Assembly: GCF_900105685.1 (NCBI RefSeq)
Contig: NZ_LT629781.1
Coordinates: 806,001 to 870,000, forward strand
Length of the DNA stretch: 64,000 bases
Source: Verrucomicrobium sp. GAS474
Lineage (GTDB): Bacteria; Verrucomicrobiota; Verrucomicrobiia; Methylacidiphilales; GAS474
Reading direction: 5' to 3'
Position 1 is the first letter of the stretch. Every line of letters begins with the position of its first letter. Below are positions 16,261 through 25,383 of the stretch, in pieces. Made by a program: the position numbers and the translations under genes. The notes beneath the pieces are model-generated. The model made no database searches. It saw nothing but the letters and a program-made list of their open reading frames with translations, and was not told where the DNA came from.

Positions 16261-16791
16261 ATGGACGCTTCCGCCTCTGCCTTTGAAACCGTGATCCGGG
16301 AGCACGGACGTCGCCTCCATGCGATCGCCTACGCCGTCCTCCAGGACGGAACCGAGGCCGAGGACGTGGTGCAGGAGACCTTCCTCAAGGCCTACCGGAC
16401 GCAGCTCGAAGGCCGCCGCTTTCCCGAGCCGGAGAAACTCCCCGCCTGGCTCGCCGCGCTGGCCCGGAACGCCGCCATCGACCGCCTCCGCCGGAGCCGC
16501 CGCCAAAGTCCCCTTCCCGACGATGCCGAGGAGACCCATGCCGACGTGCGCGGGACGACGCCCTCCGCCGCCCTCGAAACCCGGGAGCGGACGGCCCAGG
16601 TCGACGGCCTCCTCGCCGCCCTCCCCGAGGCCCACCGCATCGCCGTCACCCTCCGTTTCATGGAAGGGATGGATTACGCCGCCATCGCCCTCCACATGGG
16701 CATCAGCCACGGGGCCCTGCGCGGCCTCCTGGGCCGGGCCATGCAAACCCTGCGCTTGCAAGCCGCCCTCCTTCCCTCCCTCCTGCCATGA
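16261..16791 (+). CDS. ECF-type RNA polymerase sigma factor
   Basis: A 176-residue sigma-70 family protein with only regions 2 and 4. Region 2 (residues ~8-80) contains AEDVVQETFLKAY and the -10-recognition part with LARNAAIDRLRR; region 4 (residues ~110-165) is the HTH with LPEAHRIAVTLRFMEGMDYAAIALHMG. It overlaps the next gene by 4 bp (ATGA), the usual coupling of an ECF factor to its anti-sigma factor. The target regulon is unknown. Confidence 0.9.
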   Translation: MDASASAFETVIREHGRRLHAIAYAVLQDGTEAEDVVQETFLKAYRTQLEGRRFPEPEKLPAWLAALARNAAIDRLRRSRRQSPLPDDAEETHADVRGTTPSAALETRERTAQVDGLLAALPEAHRIAVTLRFMEGMDYAAIALHMGISHGALRGLLGRAMQTLRLQAALLPSLLP

Positions 16792-18893
16792 GCACCCCCT
16801 CCGAACGAGAACTCCACCAACGGATCGACGACTGGCTGGCGCTGGCCGAGGCCGACGCCCTCCCTTCCGAAGAGAAGAAGGCCCTCGACCTTCACCTCGC
16901 CGCCTGCCCCGCCTGCCGCCGCATCGCCACCGAACACCACGCCATGAGCCAACACCTGAAAGCGACCCTCGAACCCCGCCGTCCCGACGCCGCCTTTGAA
17001 GAGCGCCTCCTCACCCGCTTCCGCGAGGAAGCGACGGAACTGGAAGAGGAAATCACGTCCGCTCCTTCTTCCCGCTGGAATCTCTCCTACCTCATGGCCG
17101 GGATCAGCCGCGCCTTCCGCGTTCCCGCCTTCCGCTACGGCGGGGCTGTCGCCGGACTCGCGGCCCTCGTCGTAACCGGGGCAGTGTTGACGCAGGAGCC
17201 GATCCCGGAAGGGGGGCCGGTCTTCCGCTCGCGCGTCCCGTATGGGTTGGCGAAGAAAGAGTATGCCTCGGATGCGCAGAGCTACGCCCCGACCCCGGCC
17301 CGGCCCTCTTCCAGATCGGGCGACATCGGCGACTTGCCCGATGCCGGCGGCAGCGCGGCACCCGACTCTCCGGCGTTCGCTCCCTTCGACTCCTCGACCC
17401 GGATCGCAACAGGAGGGCGGTTCGCTGTCAGCGCCGCCAAGATCGCCATCGCCCACCCCGTCGGCAACGTCTGGGCTTCCGCCGCCTCCGAAGCCTCCCC
17501 GGCCTCTCCCGCTTTTGCTGGTGCCATGGCGGCCCCGGCTCCCGCCCCCGCCTCCGACGTGGCGAGGAAAATCATCCGCCGCAGCCATGTCGAGATGGAA
17601 ACCGCCGCCTTCGCTCCCGCTTTGGCCGGGATCGACGCGGCGGCGAAGGCGGCGGGCGGCCTCATCGACACGCAGAGCCAGGCGCGGGGCGCGAACGGCA
17701 AGATCTCCGGCACCCTCGTCGTGAAGGTCCTGCCCGAGAACCTCGACGCCTTCCTCGACCGGATCGCCGCCCTCGGCGAGGTGAAGAGCCGGACGACCGA
17801 CGCCGACGACATCTCGAAGGCCTACGCCGACACGACGGCCCGCATCGCGAACAACCGCGCCATGGAGGCCCGCCTCGTGAAGATGATCGCGGAGAAGGAC
17901 GGCAAGGTCGGCGACCTCCTCCAGGTCGAGCGCGAGCTGGGCCGCGTCCGCAGCGAGATCGAGACGATGGAGGCCGAGATCCGCCTCGACGACGCCCTCG
18001 TCCGCTACGCCACCGTCACGATCGCCCTCCGCGAGCGCGACCTCGCCCACTCCGCCGTCCCCGACCGGGCCGTCCTCGCCCTCACCCTCATCGTCGCCGA
18101 CGGGAACGTCCCCGCCGCCGTCGACCAGGCGAAGGCCGTCCTCGCCGCCCAGGCCCCCCAGGCCGAGTTCCTCTCCGCCCGACTCCAGCAGGACGGGACC
18201 GAGGGCGCCCCCGCCACGACCGCCGAGGCGACCCTCGCCGTCCGCGCCCCCGCCGCCCAGGCCGTGGCCGCCGAGGCCGCCCTGCGGACCCTCGGCCCCG
18301 TCACCGCCTTCACCCGGACCGACGAGACGACCGACGCCGACGCCCCCATCCGCTTCGAGGTCCGCCTCGTCTCCGAGGCCGACCCGATCCAGCAGACCGA
18401 CCTCGTCCTCGGGCTCCCCGGCGACGCCGTCGAGGGGAAAGCCGCCGCGCTCCGCGGGGAGGCCGCCTCCTTCGGCGCGACCGTCCGCGACTCGGGCTTC
18501 ACCCGGAGCGACGACGGCCGCACCGAGGCGACCCTCCGCCTCCGCCTCCCGCTCGAACGCTATCCGGCCCTCCTCGCCCGCCTCCGGGGCGAAGGAAAGA
18601 TCGTCCGCTTCACCGAAGAGCGCCACGACACGAAGACGGCGGAAGCCCATGCCGGCGGCAGCAAGCAGACCGCGACCGCCGAGATCGCCCTCACCCTCCA
18701 GAGCGAAGCCGCCATCGTCCCCGACGCCAACGCCCCCTGGGCCGTCCTGCGGAACACCCTGGCCCAGGGAGCCGCCGCCCTCGGCTGGAGCCTCCGGATG
18801 ATCGGGGTCGCCCTCGCCTTCCTCGCCCCGTGGGTCGCCGTGGCGGCGCTGGTCGGCGGGATCGTCTGGCTCGCCCGGAAACGGAAGAAGTAA
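16788..18893 (+). CDS. Membrane anti-sigma factor fused to DUF4349-like domains
   Basis: A 701-residue protein. Residues ~33-50 hold the zinc-binding HLAACPACRR (zf-HC2) anti-sigma motif; a membrane segment follows at ~115-132. The extracytoplasmic part contains a DUF4349-type domain at ~255-425 (starting IIRRSHVEMETA, with a coiled-coil centre rich in Glu/Arg). A second, weaker region of the same sort spans ~500-620, and a C-terminal membrane segment lies near 665-690. The coupling to the sigma gene by a 4-bp overlap supports the anti-sigma role. The large outer part probably senses an envelope signal; which one is unknown. Confidence 0.75.
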   Translation: MSTPSERELHQRIDDWLALAEADALPSEEKKALDLHLAACPACRRIATEHHAMSQHLKATLEPRRPDAAFEERLLTRFREEATELEEEITSAPSSRWNLSYLMAGISRAFRVPAFRYGGAVAGLAALVVTGAVLTQEPIPEGGPVFRSRVPYGLAKKEYASDAQSYAPTPARPSSRSGDIGDLPDAGGSAAPDSPAFAPFDSSTRIATGGRFAVSAAKIAIAHPVGNVWASAASEASPASPAFAGAMAAPAPAPASDVARKIIRRSHVEMETAAFAPALAGIDAAAKAAGGLIDTQSQARGANGKISGTLVVKVLPENLDAFLDRIAALGEVKSRTTDADDISKAYADTTARIANNRAMEARLVKMIAEKDGKVGDLLQVERELGRVRSEIETMEAEIRLDDALVRYATVTIALRERDLAHSAVPDRAVLALTLIVADGNVPAAVDQAKAVLAAQAPQAEFLSARLQQDGTEGAPATTAEATLAVRAPAAQAVAAEAALRTLGPVTAFTRTDETTDADAPIRFEVRLVSEADPIQQTDLVLGLPGDAVEGKAAALRGEAASFGATVRDSGFTRSDDGRTEATLRLRLPLERYPALLARLRGEGKIVRFTEERHDTKTAEAHAGGSKQTATAEIALTLQSEAAIVPDANAPWAVLRNTLAQGAAALGWSLRMIGVALAFLAPWVAVAALVGGIVWLARKRKK

Positions 18894-18905
18894 GGGAAGG
18901 ACCAA

Positions 18906-19475
18906 CTACCGCGCCAGCACCCCGGTCCCCTGCGGGACGGGGCTGGTGCGGCACTCGGGGCAGAACTGCGACCACATCCGGCGCACCGCCTCGGCCAGGA
19001 TGCGGACGTCGCTCCGGGCGTCGTGGCGGCGCTCCCCATCGGCTTTCAGATTGAGGCGGGCCATCACCGCGTCGAGGCCGTGGCCGCCCCGCCCGCCCCA
19101 TACGCGCTTGGAAAAATCGATCGAGTCGAAGAAGCCGACGGGCCGCGTCTCCAGCCCTTCGCGGGCGCAACTCTCGCGAAGGAACGGCATGTCGAACCGC
19201 CGTCCGTTGTGGGCGATGAGGACCGCCCCGCCGACGAACTCGGAAAAAGCGCGGAGGGCTTCCGCCGCGCCGGGGGCCTCGCGCACGTGATGATTCGTGA
19301 TCCCGGTGTAGGAAGAGATGAAGCCGGAGATCGGCTGGCGCGGACGGACGAAAGTCGAGAAGGTCTCGCTCTCCAGCACCTGCCCCGTTCGCATCCGCAT
19401 CCCGGCGATCTGAATGATCTCGTCGCGGACGGGAGAGAGCCCCGTCGTCTCCAGGTCGAAAATCACCGTGTCCAT
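18906..19475 (-). CDS. DnaQ-like 3'-5' exonuclease (DEDDh)
   Basis: A 189-residue exonuclease of the DNA polymerase III epsilon/RNase T superfamily. ExoI is FDLETTGLSP (residues 5-14), ExoII is HNGRRFDMPFL, and ExoIII is HDARSDVRIL, giving the DEDD metal ligands plus His. A short C-terminal tail has CPEC. It may proofread or trim nucleic acids; no polymerase domain is attached. It begins 10 bp after the glycoside hydrolase gene and is the last of four same-strand genes. Confidence 0.88.
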   Translation of the reverse strand: MDTVIFDLETTGLSPVRDEIIQIAGMRMRTGQVLESETFSTFVRPRQPISGFISSYTGITNHHVREAPGAAEALRAFSEFVGGAVLIAHNGRRFDMPFLRESCAREGLETRPVGFFDSIDFSKRVWGGRGGHGLDAVMARLNLKADGERRHDARSDVRILAEAVRRMWSQFCPECRTSPVPQGTGVLAR

Positions 19476-19485
19476 TATTCCGCCT

Positions 19486-21981
19486 CTACTGCGCTTCCCG
19501 CACGATCACGTCGCCGCGCCGTTCGGGCGGCGTCACGGTCAGCCGTTCGAGTTTGCCGTTCTTCAGCACGCCCTCGACGGTCGTGTTCCGCGCCGCGTGG
19601 AGCTTGAAGGAGACGTTCCATTCCTTCGGCCACGCGGGGAAGAGGACGATCTTTTCGCCGCGCTGCTGGAGGAGCATCGATTGGAGGATGCTCTGGCCGA
19701 CGCCGCCGTTGTCCAGGGCGGGCTCGGTGCCGTTCCCGGGGCCGGAGCTCGGGCCCGGCTTCCAGAACCACTTGAAGCGCGCCTCGCGGCTGAAGGCGCT
19801 GAGGCCGGGGTAGTTCGGCCCGTGGCCGGTGTCGGGGTTCCGGTCCTCGGCGAAGTTGCGGATTGCCTCGCGCTTCGCGTCGTCGCTCAGGCCGAGGCAG
19901 GCGGCGACGATGCCGTCCCAAGCCCAGCCGGTGCTGTCGGTGAAGTTCCGGGCGCGGAAGGTGTTCAGCCCGAGGTCGATCTCGGGGAGGCCGACGCCGA
20001 AGAGGCGGTAGGGGAAGATCGCGTATTCCTCGGGGTTCTCGACATTTTTCTCGGTGCCGTAGACCTGCGCGGGGAGGAGGATCGGCGCGCCGTCGTCTTT
20101 CTGCGTCGTCGAGGGGATCGGCACCTTGTCGGGCGTGTTGTTCCGTCCCGTTCCCGTCTTGCCGCGCGGGAGGGGAGGGAGATCGGCGAGGGTCTTCTTC
20201 CACGCGGTCCGCTGCGCCGCCGTTGCCGTTCCGGGCGGCAGGGCGATGAGGCGGGGGAGGACGGCCATCAATCCGGCGATGTCGGGGAGCGGGTTGACGA
20301 CATCCTTTCCGCTGGGCGATTGATAGGTGGTCAGCGATTGCGCAGGGCTGAAGACGATTTTTCCATCCCCACCCCGCTGCCAATGTTGATCGTAATAGGC
20401 GGCGACGCCGTCGGCGAGGGGGAGGAGGGTGTTGACCAGAAAATCGGTGTCCTGCGTGGCGTCGTAGTAATCGAGCATCATCGCCGTCAGCTCCAGGCCG
20501 CCCTGAATCTCGTACCGGATCGCGAGGTTCTGGAGAACGGCCTCCTTGTTCCCGATGCCGAAGTCGGCATCGTTCGGCAGGCCCCAGAAGAAGCCGGTCT
20601 CGGGGAAGGCCGCGCCCGCGTGCTTGTCGTAGAGACGGGTCCGCTCGGTCAACAGCGCGAGGTTCTCCCGATAACGACGGAAGAAGGGGCGCATGAGGTC
20701 GTAGTCCCCCGAGGCGAGCATCGGCCAGTAAATGTGGCGGGTGTTCTGGAACGGAATGTTGCCGCCTCCGGTGCGGAAGTCGGGATTCCCGGTGTCGCCT
20801 TTGGCGGGGTCGTATTTTTCCTTCGGCGTTTCCTTGCCGACGGTGAAGATCGCGCCGTTGAACGGGATCGGCATCGCGGCGACGGAGCGGCCGCTTCCGG
20901 CGGTCATCCACCGTTGCATCGCGTAGCTCTGGGTGACGGCGCGGGCCATCTCGCCGTCGGTCGGATCGCCTCCGGGCAGGTCGTTCCCGTCGACGACGAT
21001 CCAGCTTCGGCCCCAGAACGCGCGCCACCAATTGCGGTGGGCGAGGCGGGCCGCCTCGATGTCGAGGCCGGAAAGAGTATCGGCGAGGACGCCCGCATCG
21101 TCGGCCCAAGCCTCGACGTCGGGGGCGGTGGTGGCGAGGGCGTAGAGATCGAGGCGGAAGGCGGCGCTCTCCTTCATCAGCTTCAACGTCCGGTCCCCGG
21201 AGGCGACGAAGCCCGGTCCTTCGAGGACCGCGCCGAAGGTCCGGTTCAGGAGCGGGTCGGGGTATTTCGGCAGGAGCGATTCGAGATGCTGATTGGCGAG
21301 GAGGGCTGGGTAGAGGCTCCGCCCGTTGTGATGGCACCAGGCGATCCGGTCGCCGCCCGGTTTCGCGGGGAGGACGGTATCGGGATCGACGGTGACGAGG
21401 CTGCCGGGGGTATCGCGAAGCTCGCGGAAGCCGTCGTTGAACTCGACGTTGTCTCGTTCCCGGCCCTTGACGCGGCGGACCTCGCGGGGTTCGTTCCGCC
21501 AGAGCTCGAGGTCGGCCTGCGCCCCGGTCGCCTTGCCGGAGGCGGTGCGGACCTCGACGTGGGCGACGGGGTGGTTCGCGTCGACCCAGACGCGATAGAG
21601 GGGGCGGGGCGCGTCGGCGGGGGAGTAGACCTCGACGGCCCCCTCCTCGGGCTTCAGCACCTGCCGGAACGACTTCGCGACAAGCGGGGAGGCGGCGAGG
21701 TGGAGGCGGACGCGCCCCAGTTTCAGGAGTTCGCCGTTCTCGCTCCACGCGTCGGTCTTGCCGATGAGGAAGACGAGGTCGCCGTTTTCCTCGACCCAGA
21801 CGTTGAGGCCGAGGTCGCCGTTGCCGAGGGGCATCGAGCCGAGCCACGGCTTCGCGGCGGAGTTCTTCCAGGCCACGCTATCCCACGTGACGTCGTAGGC
21901 TCCGGGGGCGGGCTGGGCTTGCGCTCCGGCACCCACAATGCCCAAGGCGACGAGAAGGAGTGAAAGGACCGGCTGCCGCAT
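19486..21981 (-). CDS. Secreted DUF5703 / GH95-clan glycoside hydrolase-like protein
   Basis: An 831-residue protein with a signal peptide (LLLVALGIVGAGAQAQ). The N-terminal beta domain carries WLGSMPLGNGDLGLNVW, typical of DUF5703. A long (alpha/alpha)-barrel follows, with NWWRAFWGRSWI and later GWAWDGIVAACLG. The C-terminal beta domain has KIVLFPAWPKEWNVSFKL, as in GH95-like enzymes. It probably cleaves a plant or algal polysaccharide side chain (fucosidase-like) in the periplasm or outside; the exact linkage is not predictable. It lies between the CHASE2 gene and the exonuclease with very short gaps. Confidence 0.75.
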   Translation of the reverse strand: MRQPVLSLLLVALGIVGAGAQAQPAPGAYDVTWDSVAWKNSAAKPWLGSMPLGNGDLGLNVWVEENGDLVFLIGKTDAWSENGELLKLGRVRLHLAASPLVAKSFRQVLKPEEGAVEVYSPADAPRPLYRVWVDANHPVAHVEVRTASGKATGAQADLELWRNEPREVRRVKGRERDNVEFNDGFRELRDTPGSLVTVDPDTVLPAKPGGDRIAWCHHNGRSLYPALLANQHLESLLPKYPDPLLNRTFGAVLEGPGFVASGDRTLKLMKESAAFRLDLYALATTAPDVEAWADDAGVLADTLSGLDIEAARLAHRNWWRAFWGRSWIVVDGNDLPGGDPTDGEMARAVTQSYAMQRWMTAGSGRSVAAMPIPFNGAIFTVGKETPKEKYDPAKGDTGNPDFRTGGGNIPFQNTRHIYWPMLASGDYDLMRPFFRRYRENLALLTERTRLYDKHAGAAFPETGFFWGLPNDADFGIGNKEAVLQNLAIRYEIQGGLELTAMMLDYYDATQDTDFLVNTLLPLADGVAAYYDQHWQRGGDGKIVFSPAQSLTTYQSPSGKDVVNPLPDIAGLMAVLPRLIALPPGTATAAQRTAWKKTLADLPPLPRGKTGTGRNNTPDKVPIPSTTQKDDGAPILLPAQVYGTEKNVENPEEYAIFPYRLFGVGLPEIDLGLNTFRARNFTDSTGWAWDGIVAACLGLSDDAKREAIRNFAEDRNPDTGHGPNYPGLSAFSREARFKWFWKPGPSSGPGNGTEPALDNGGVGQSILQSMLLQQRGEKIVLFPAWPKEWNVSFKLHAARNTTVEGVLKNGKLERLTVTPPERRGDVIVREAQ

Positions 21982-22005
21982 CGTGTTCCCCAGGAAGACA
22001 GGCGA

Positions 22006-23478
22006 TTAGGGTGAATCGATCTCTTGCGGCAACGGATCGTGCTGACGGGAGGCGATCTCCCCCTCGCTCTCCCACGCCCCGGCGGCGAGGCCGGAGAGGA
22101 TGACGCCGGTGCCGAGGACGGCGAGGGCGATGAGCGGGAAGACGACGTTGGCCAGCGCGACGGCGGCGAGGGAGACCAGGGTGATCGAGGCGAGGGTCGT
22201 CCCGATCAGGAGGAGGGCCCGGCCGAAGTGGAAGCGCCGCGCCGCATAGGCGAGGACGCCGCCGGTGACGAGGAAGAGGAGCGAGGCGAGGGCCTTCGGG
22301 ATCGGGTGGAGGAAATCGCCCCGGACGATCTGGGCCGAGGCGGCCATCGCGACCTCGACGGGGGCGCGGAGGCCGCCCGGGGTCTGGAGCGGCTTCGCGA
22401 CGGAGGGATCGGTGGCGGCGATCCAGACCTGCCGCCCGGCGAGGGAGGCCATCGGGACGGCGTCGGGCCGGATCCCGCGCTCGACCTGGTCGGCGCCGAG
22501 GACGAAGTCGTCGTTGCCGATGCGGAGGACGGGGAGGCCGGGGCTGCGGAGGCGGAGGCGGAGGGAGCCCGAGGCGTCGATCGGGACGCGACGAAGGGTC
22601 TTCCCGTTCCCGTCCCGGAGGATCACCTCATGGCCGGGCCGGACCTCGCTCCGCGCGAGGTCGGCCCCGATCCGGGAGGCGGCGGCGGCGAGGGCGAGGG
22701 AGGGGAGGATCTTGTCGCGGACGCGGAAGAAGAGCGGGACGTGGCGGAGGACGCCGTCGGTGTCGGGGCCGAGGTTCGTCACCCCGACGAAGGCCCCTTC
22801 GGAGAAGGTCGGCACCGGCCAGAACAGGGAGCCGTAGCGGGTCGGCATCGCCTTGTCGGGATTGGCCTTCGGATTGGGTTCCGCGTCGGGTTTCAGGTCC
22901 GCCTTGGGATCGGAGGAGGAAGGGAGGGCGAGGGAGAGCGCCAGGGCATTCTCGGGCGGCGGGGTCTTCGCGTCGGTCTGGAGGGCGGCGGCGGCGAGGA
23001 CGACGGCCCCGGTGCCGCAGCGGCGGATGAGGGAGGCGAAGGTGTCATCGAAGGCGGTGTAGCGGGGGTCCTCGTCGTGCATCAGCATCTCGAAGACGAC
23101 GCTCCGGGGATGTTCCGGGAGGAGGCCGCGGAGGAGGATGGCGTAGTCGAGCCGGGGCCACGGCCAGGGGCGGTCGCTCGGCACGCGGTCGATGGAGAGG
23201 AGGGCGTAGGCGTCCTTGTCAGACTGGGCCGGGGCGGAGGCGATCCAGGTCGTCTCCCAGTCGACGAGGCGCTCCTCGGCGGCGTCGAAGAACCCGCCGA
23301 AGTGGAAAAAGCTGACGAGGACGGCCCAGACGAGGCCGAAGCCGGCGGCGATCCGCGCCCGCTTCAGGTCGAGGCGGCCCGTGAGACCCAACGCCGGAAA
23401 TCGCAGGGCCCCATCCGTGGGGGCCGAAGGCGTCTTGTCCATGGAGTAGGGTTTAGGCAGCCGGAAAGGATTAGACAA
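22006..23478 (-). CDS. CHASE2-domain membrane sensor without output domain
   Basis: A 490-residue protein: cytoplasmic N-terminus, one membrane segment (residues ~42-60), a large extracytoplasmic CHASE2 domain (~75-370; note YALLSIDRVPSDRPWPWPRLDYAIL and VVFEMLMHDED), and three membrane helices near the C-terminus (~385-470). CHASE2 normally feeds kinases, adenylate cyclases or diguanylate cyclases; here the protein stops shortly after the last helix, so it must signal through a partner. It lies 26 bp after the aldo/keto reductase and 24 bp before the hydrolase gene. An internal ATG 12 codons in is an alternative start. Confidence 0.78.
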   Translation of the reverse strand: MSNPFRLPKPYSMDKTPSAPTDGALRFPALGLTGRLDLKRARIAAGFGLVWAVLVSFFHFGGFFDAAEERLVDWETTWIASAPAQSDKDAYALLSIDRVPSDRPWPWPRLDYAILLRGLLPEHPRSVVFEMLMHDEDPRYTAFDDTFASLIRRCGTGAVVLAAAALQTDAKTPPPENALALSLALPSSSDPKADLKPDAEPNPKANPDKAMPTRYGSLFWPVPTFSEGAFVGVTNLGPDTDGVLRHVPLFFRVRDKILPSLALAAAASRIGADLARSEVRPGHEVILRDGNGKTLRRVPIDASGSLRLRLRSPGLPVLRIGNDDFVLGADQVERGIRPDAVPMASLAGRQVWIAATDPSVAKPLQTPGGLRAPVEVAMAASAQIVRGDFLHPIPKALASLLFLVTGGVLAYAARRFHFGRALLLIGTTLASITLVSLAAVALANVVFPLIALAVLGTGVILSGLAAGAWESEGEIASRQHDPLPQEIDSP

Positions 23479-23504
23479 TCGCGATGTGCAAGAGCGGTTT
23501 TTCC

Positions 23505-24506
23505 TTAGATCACGGCGTCGTGGGCGACGTAGGGGGCCTCCAGGGCGGCGGCCTCCTCAGGGGTGAGGACGAGCTCGAGGGCCGCCACGGCGTCCTCCAG
23601 ATGGCGGGGCTTCGACGCGCCGATGATCGGGGCGGTGACGACGGGGTTCCGGAGGACCCACGCCAGGGCGACCTGCGCCGGGGGGAGGCCCCGCGCGGCG
23701 GCGATCCGGCCGACCGCCTCGACGACGGCCCGGTCGGCCTCGGCGGTCTTGTCGTAGAGGCGGCGGCTGACGAGGTCGGAGCCGTCCCGCGCCGTCGCGG
23801 GCGATTCCGCGCCGGGCCGCGCGGGCTCCGGCGCGGGCCGGGCGAGCTTCCCCCGGGCGAGGGGGCTCCACGGGATCACGCCGATCCCCTCGTCCCGGCA
23901 GAGGCCGAACATCTCCCGCTCCTCCTCGCGGTAGATGAGGTTGTAATGGGGCTGCATCGAGATGAAGCGGGTCCACCCCCGCCACTCGGCGACGTGGAGC
24001 GCCTTCGCGAACTGCCAGGCCCGCATCGACGAGGCCCCGAGGTAGCGGACGCGGCCCGATTTCACGATGTCGTGGAGGGCCTCCATCGTCTCCTCGATCG
24101 GCGTGTGCGGGTCCCAGCGGTGGATCTGGTAGAGGTCGATGTAATCGGTGCCGAGCCGCCGCAGGCTGTCGTCGACGGCGGCGAAGAGGGCCTTGCGGGA
24201 GAGGCCGCCCGTGTTGGGCCGGTCCCGCCACGGGTGGTAGGCCTTCGTGGCGACGACGATCTCGTCCCGCTGCGCGTAGTCCCGCAGCGCCCGGCCGACG
24301 ATCTCCTCGCTCGTCCCGTCGGAATAGGCGTTCGCCGTGTCGAAGAAATTGATGCCGAGGTCGAGGGCCCGCTTGATGAAGGGACGGCTCTCCTCCTCGG
24401 GGAGGGTCCACGGATGGTTCCCCCGCTCCGGGAGGCCGTAGGTCATGCAGCCGAGGGCGAGGCGGGAGACGACGAGGCCGGAGGTGCCGAGGCGGAGGGT
24501 GTTCAT
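23505..24506 (-). CDS. Aldo/keto reductase
   Basis: A 333-residue NADPH-dependent oxidoreductase with a TIM-barrel fold. The catalytic tetrad is visible: Asp and Tyr in FFDTANAYSDGTSE, Lys in VVATKAYH and His in LYQIHRWD. The cofactor end contains PIIGASKPRHLEDAV. It reduces aldehydes or ketones to alcohols; substrate not predictable. It is first in a run of four minus-strand genes and divergent from the dienelactone hydrolase (112-bp gap). Confidence 0.92.
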   Translation of the reverse strand: MNTLRLGTSGLVVSRLALGCMTYGLPERGNHPWTLPEEESRPFIKRALDLGINFFDTANAYSDGTSEEIVGRALRDYAQRDEIVVATKAYHPWRDRPNTGGLSRKALFAAVDDSLRRLGTDYIDLYQIHRWDPHTPIEETMEALHDIVKSGRVRYLGASSMRAWQFAKALHVAEWRGWTRFISMQPHYNLIYREEEREMFGLCRDEGIGVIPWSPLARGKLARPAPEPARPGAESPATARDGSDLVSRRLYDKTAEADRAVVEAVGRIAAARGLPPAQVALAWVLRNPVVTAPIIGASKPRHLEDAVAALELVLTPEEAAALEAPYVAHDAVI

Positions 24507-24618
24507 GGAATCCGTACCTTAAGCCCTCCCCCCCGCATTTCAACCGCCGGGGAGCGAAACCGGGGTAAACGCGCGCGGCCATGGCCTTTCCGCCCGGTTT
24601 GGGTTATCTTTTCCCGAT

Positions 24619-25380
24619 ATGACTCTGAACGAGCCCGCCTTCTTCGACCTGCCGACGCCGACCGGACCGATGCGGGTCCATCACTTCGTCCCCGCCGGGG
24701 GGAACCGCTGCCCGGCGGTGATCCTCTATTCGGAGATCTTCCAGGTCACCGGCCCGATCCGGCGGCTGGCGGCGAAGCTCGCCGGGGAGGGCTTCGAGGT
24801 CTTCGCGCCCGAGGTCTACCATGAGTACGAAGTCCCCGGCGCCGTCCTCGCCTACGACCAGGCCGGGGCCGAACGGGGGAATTTCCTCAAGTTCGAGAAG
24901 CCGGTCCCCGCCTTCGACGCCGACGCGCGGGAACTGATCGAATGGATCGTGAGCCGGGAGAGAGGCTATCCGTGGCAGGGCGTCGGCACCCTCGGCTTCT
25001 GCCTCGGCGGCCACCTCGCCTTCCGCGCCGCCCTCTATCCCCGCGTGGCGGCGACGGCCTGCTTCTACCCGACGAACCTCCACACTGCCGACCTCGGCAA
25101 GGGCCAGCAGGACGACACCCTCGCCCGGAGCGGCGAGATCGAGGCCGAACTCCTCCTGATCTGGGGCCGCCAGGACCCCCACGTCCCGCTGGAGGGCCGC
25201 CGCAAGATCTACGAGACGCTGACCGAGAAGGAGCGCCACTTCCAGTGGCACGAGTTCAACGCCGCCCACGCCTTCTCCCGCGACGAAGGCCCCCGCTACG
25301 ACGCGGCCGTCTCCCGCCTCGGCTGGGAGCTGACGCTGGAGCTCTTCAAGCGGAAGCTCTCCGTCCCGGCCTACGCCTAG
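24619..25380 (+). CDS. Dienelactone hydrolase family protein
   Basis: A 253-residue alpha/beta hydrolase. The nucleophile Cys is in GFCLGGHLAF, the Asp in WGRQDPHVP and the His in AAHAFSRD, the triad order of dienelactone hydrolases. It opens lactone or ester rings in the cytoplasm. It stops 3 bp before the stop codon of the convergent AhpD-like gene. There is no aromatic degradation cluster nearby, so a general esterase role is as likely. Confidence 0.88.
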   Translation: MTLNEPAFFDLPTPTGPMRVHHFVPAGGNRCPAVILYSEIFQVTGPIRRLAAKLAGEGFEVFAPEVYHEYEVPGAVLAYDQAGAERGNFLKFEKPVPAFDADARELIEWIVSRERGYPWQGVGTLGFCLGGHLAFRAALYPRVAATACFYPTNLHTADLGKGQQDDTLARSGEIEAELLLIWGRQDPHVPLEGRRKIYETLTEKERHFQWHEFNAAHAFSRDEGPRYDAAVSRLGWELTLELFKRKLSVPAYA

Positions 25381-25383
25381 GCT

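Noticed and set aside
19414-21963. An 849-codon plus-strand frame opposite the glycoside hydrolase
   Set aside because: It is low-complexity acidic/Gly-rich and carries no family motif, while the opposite strand has a signal peptide and family signatures.
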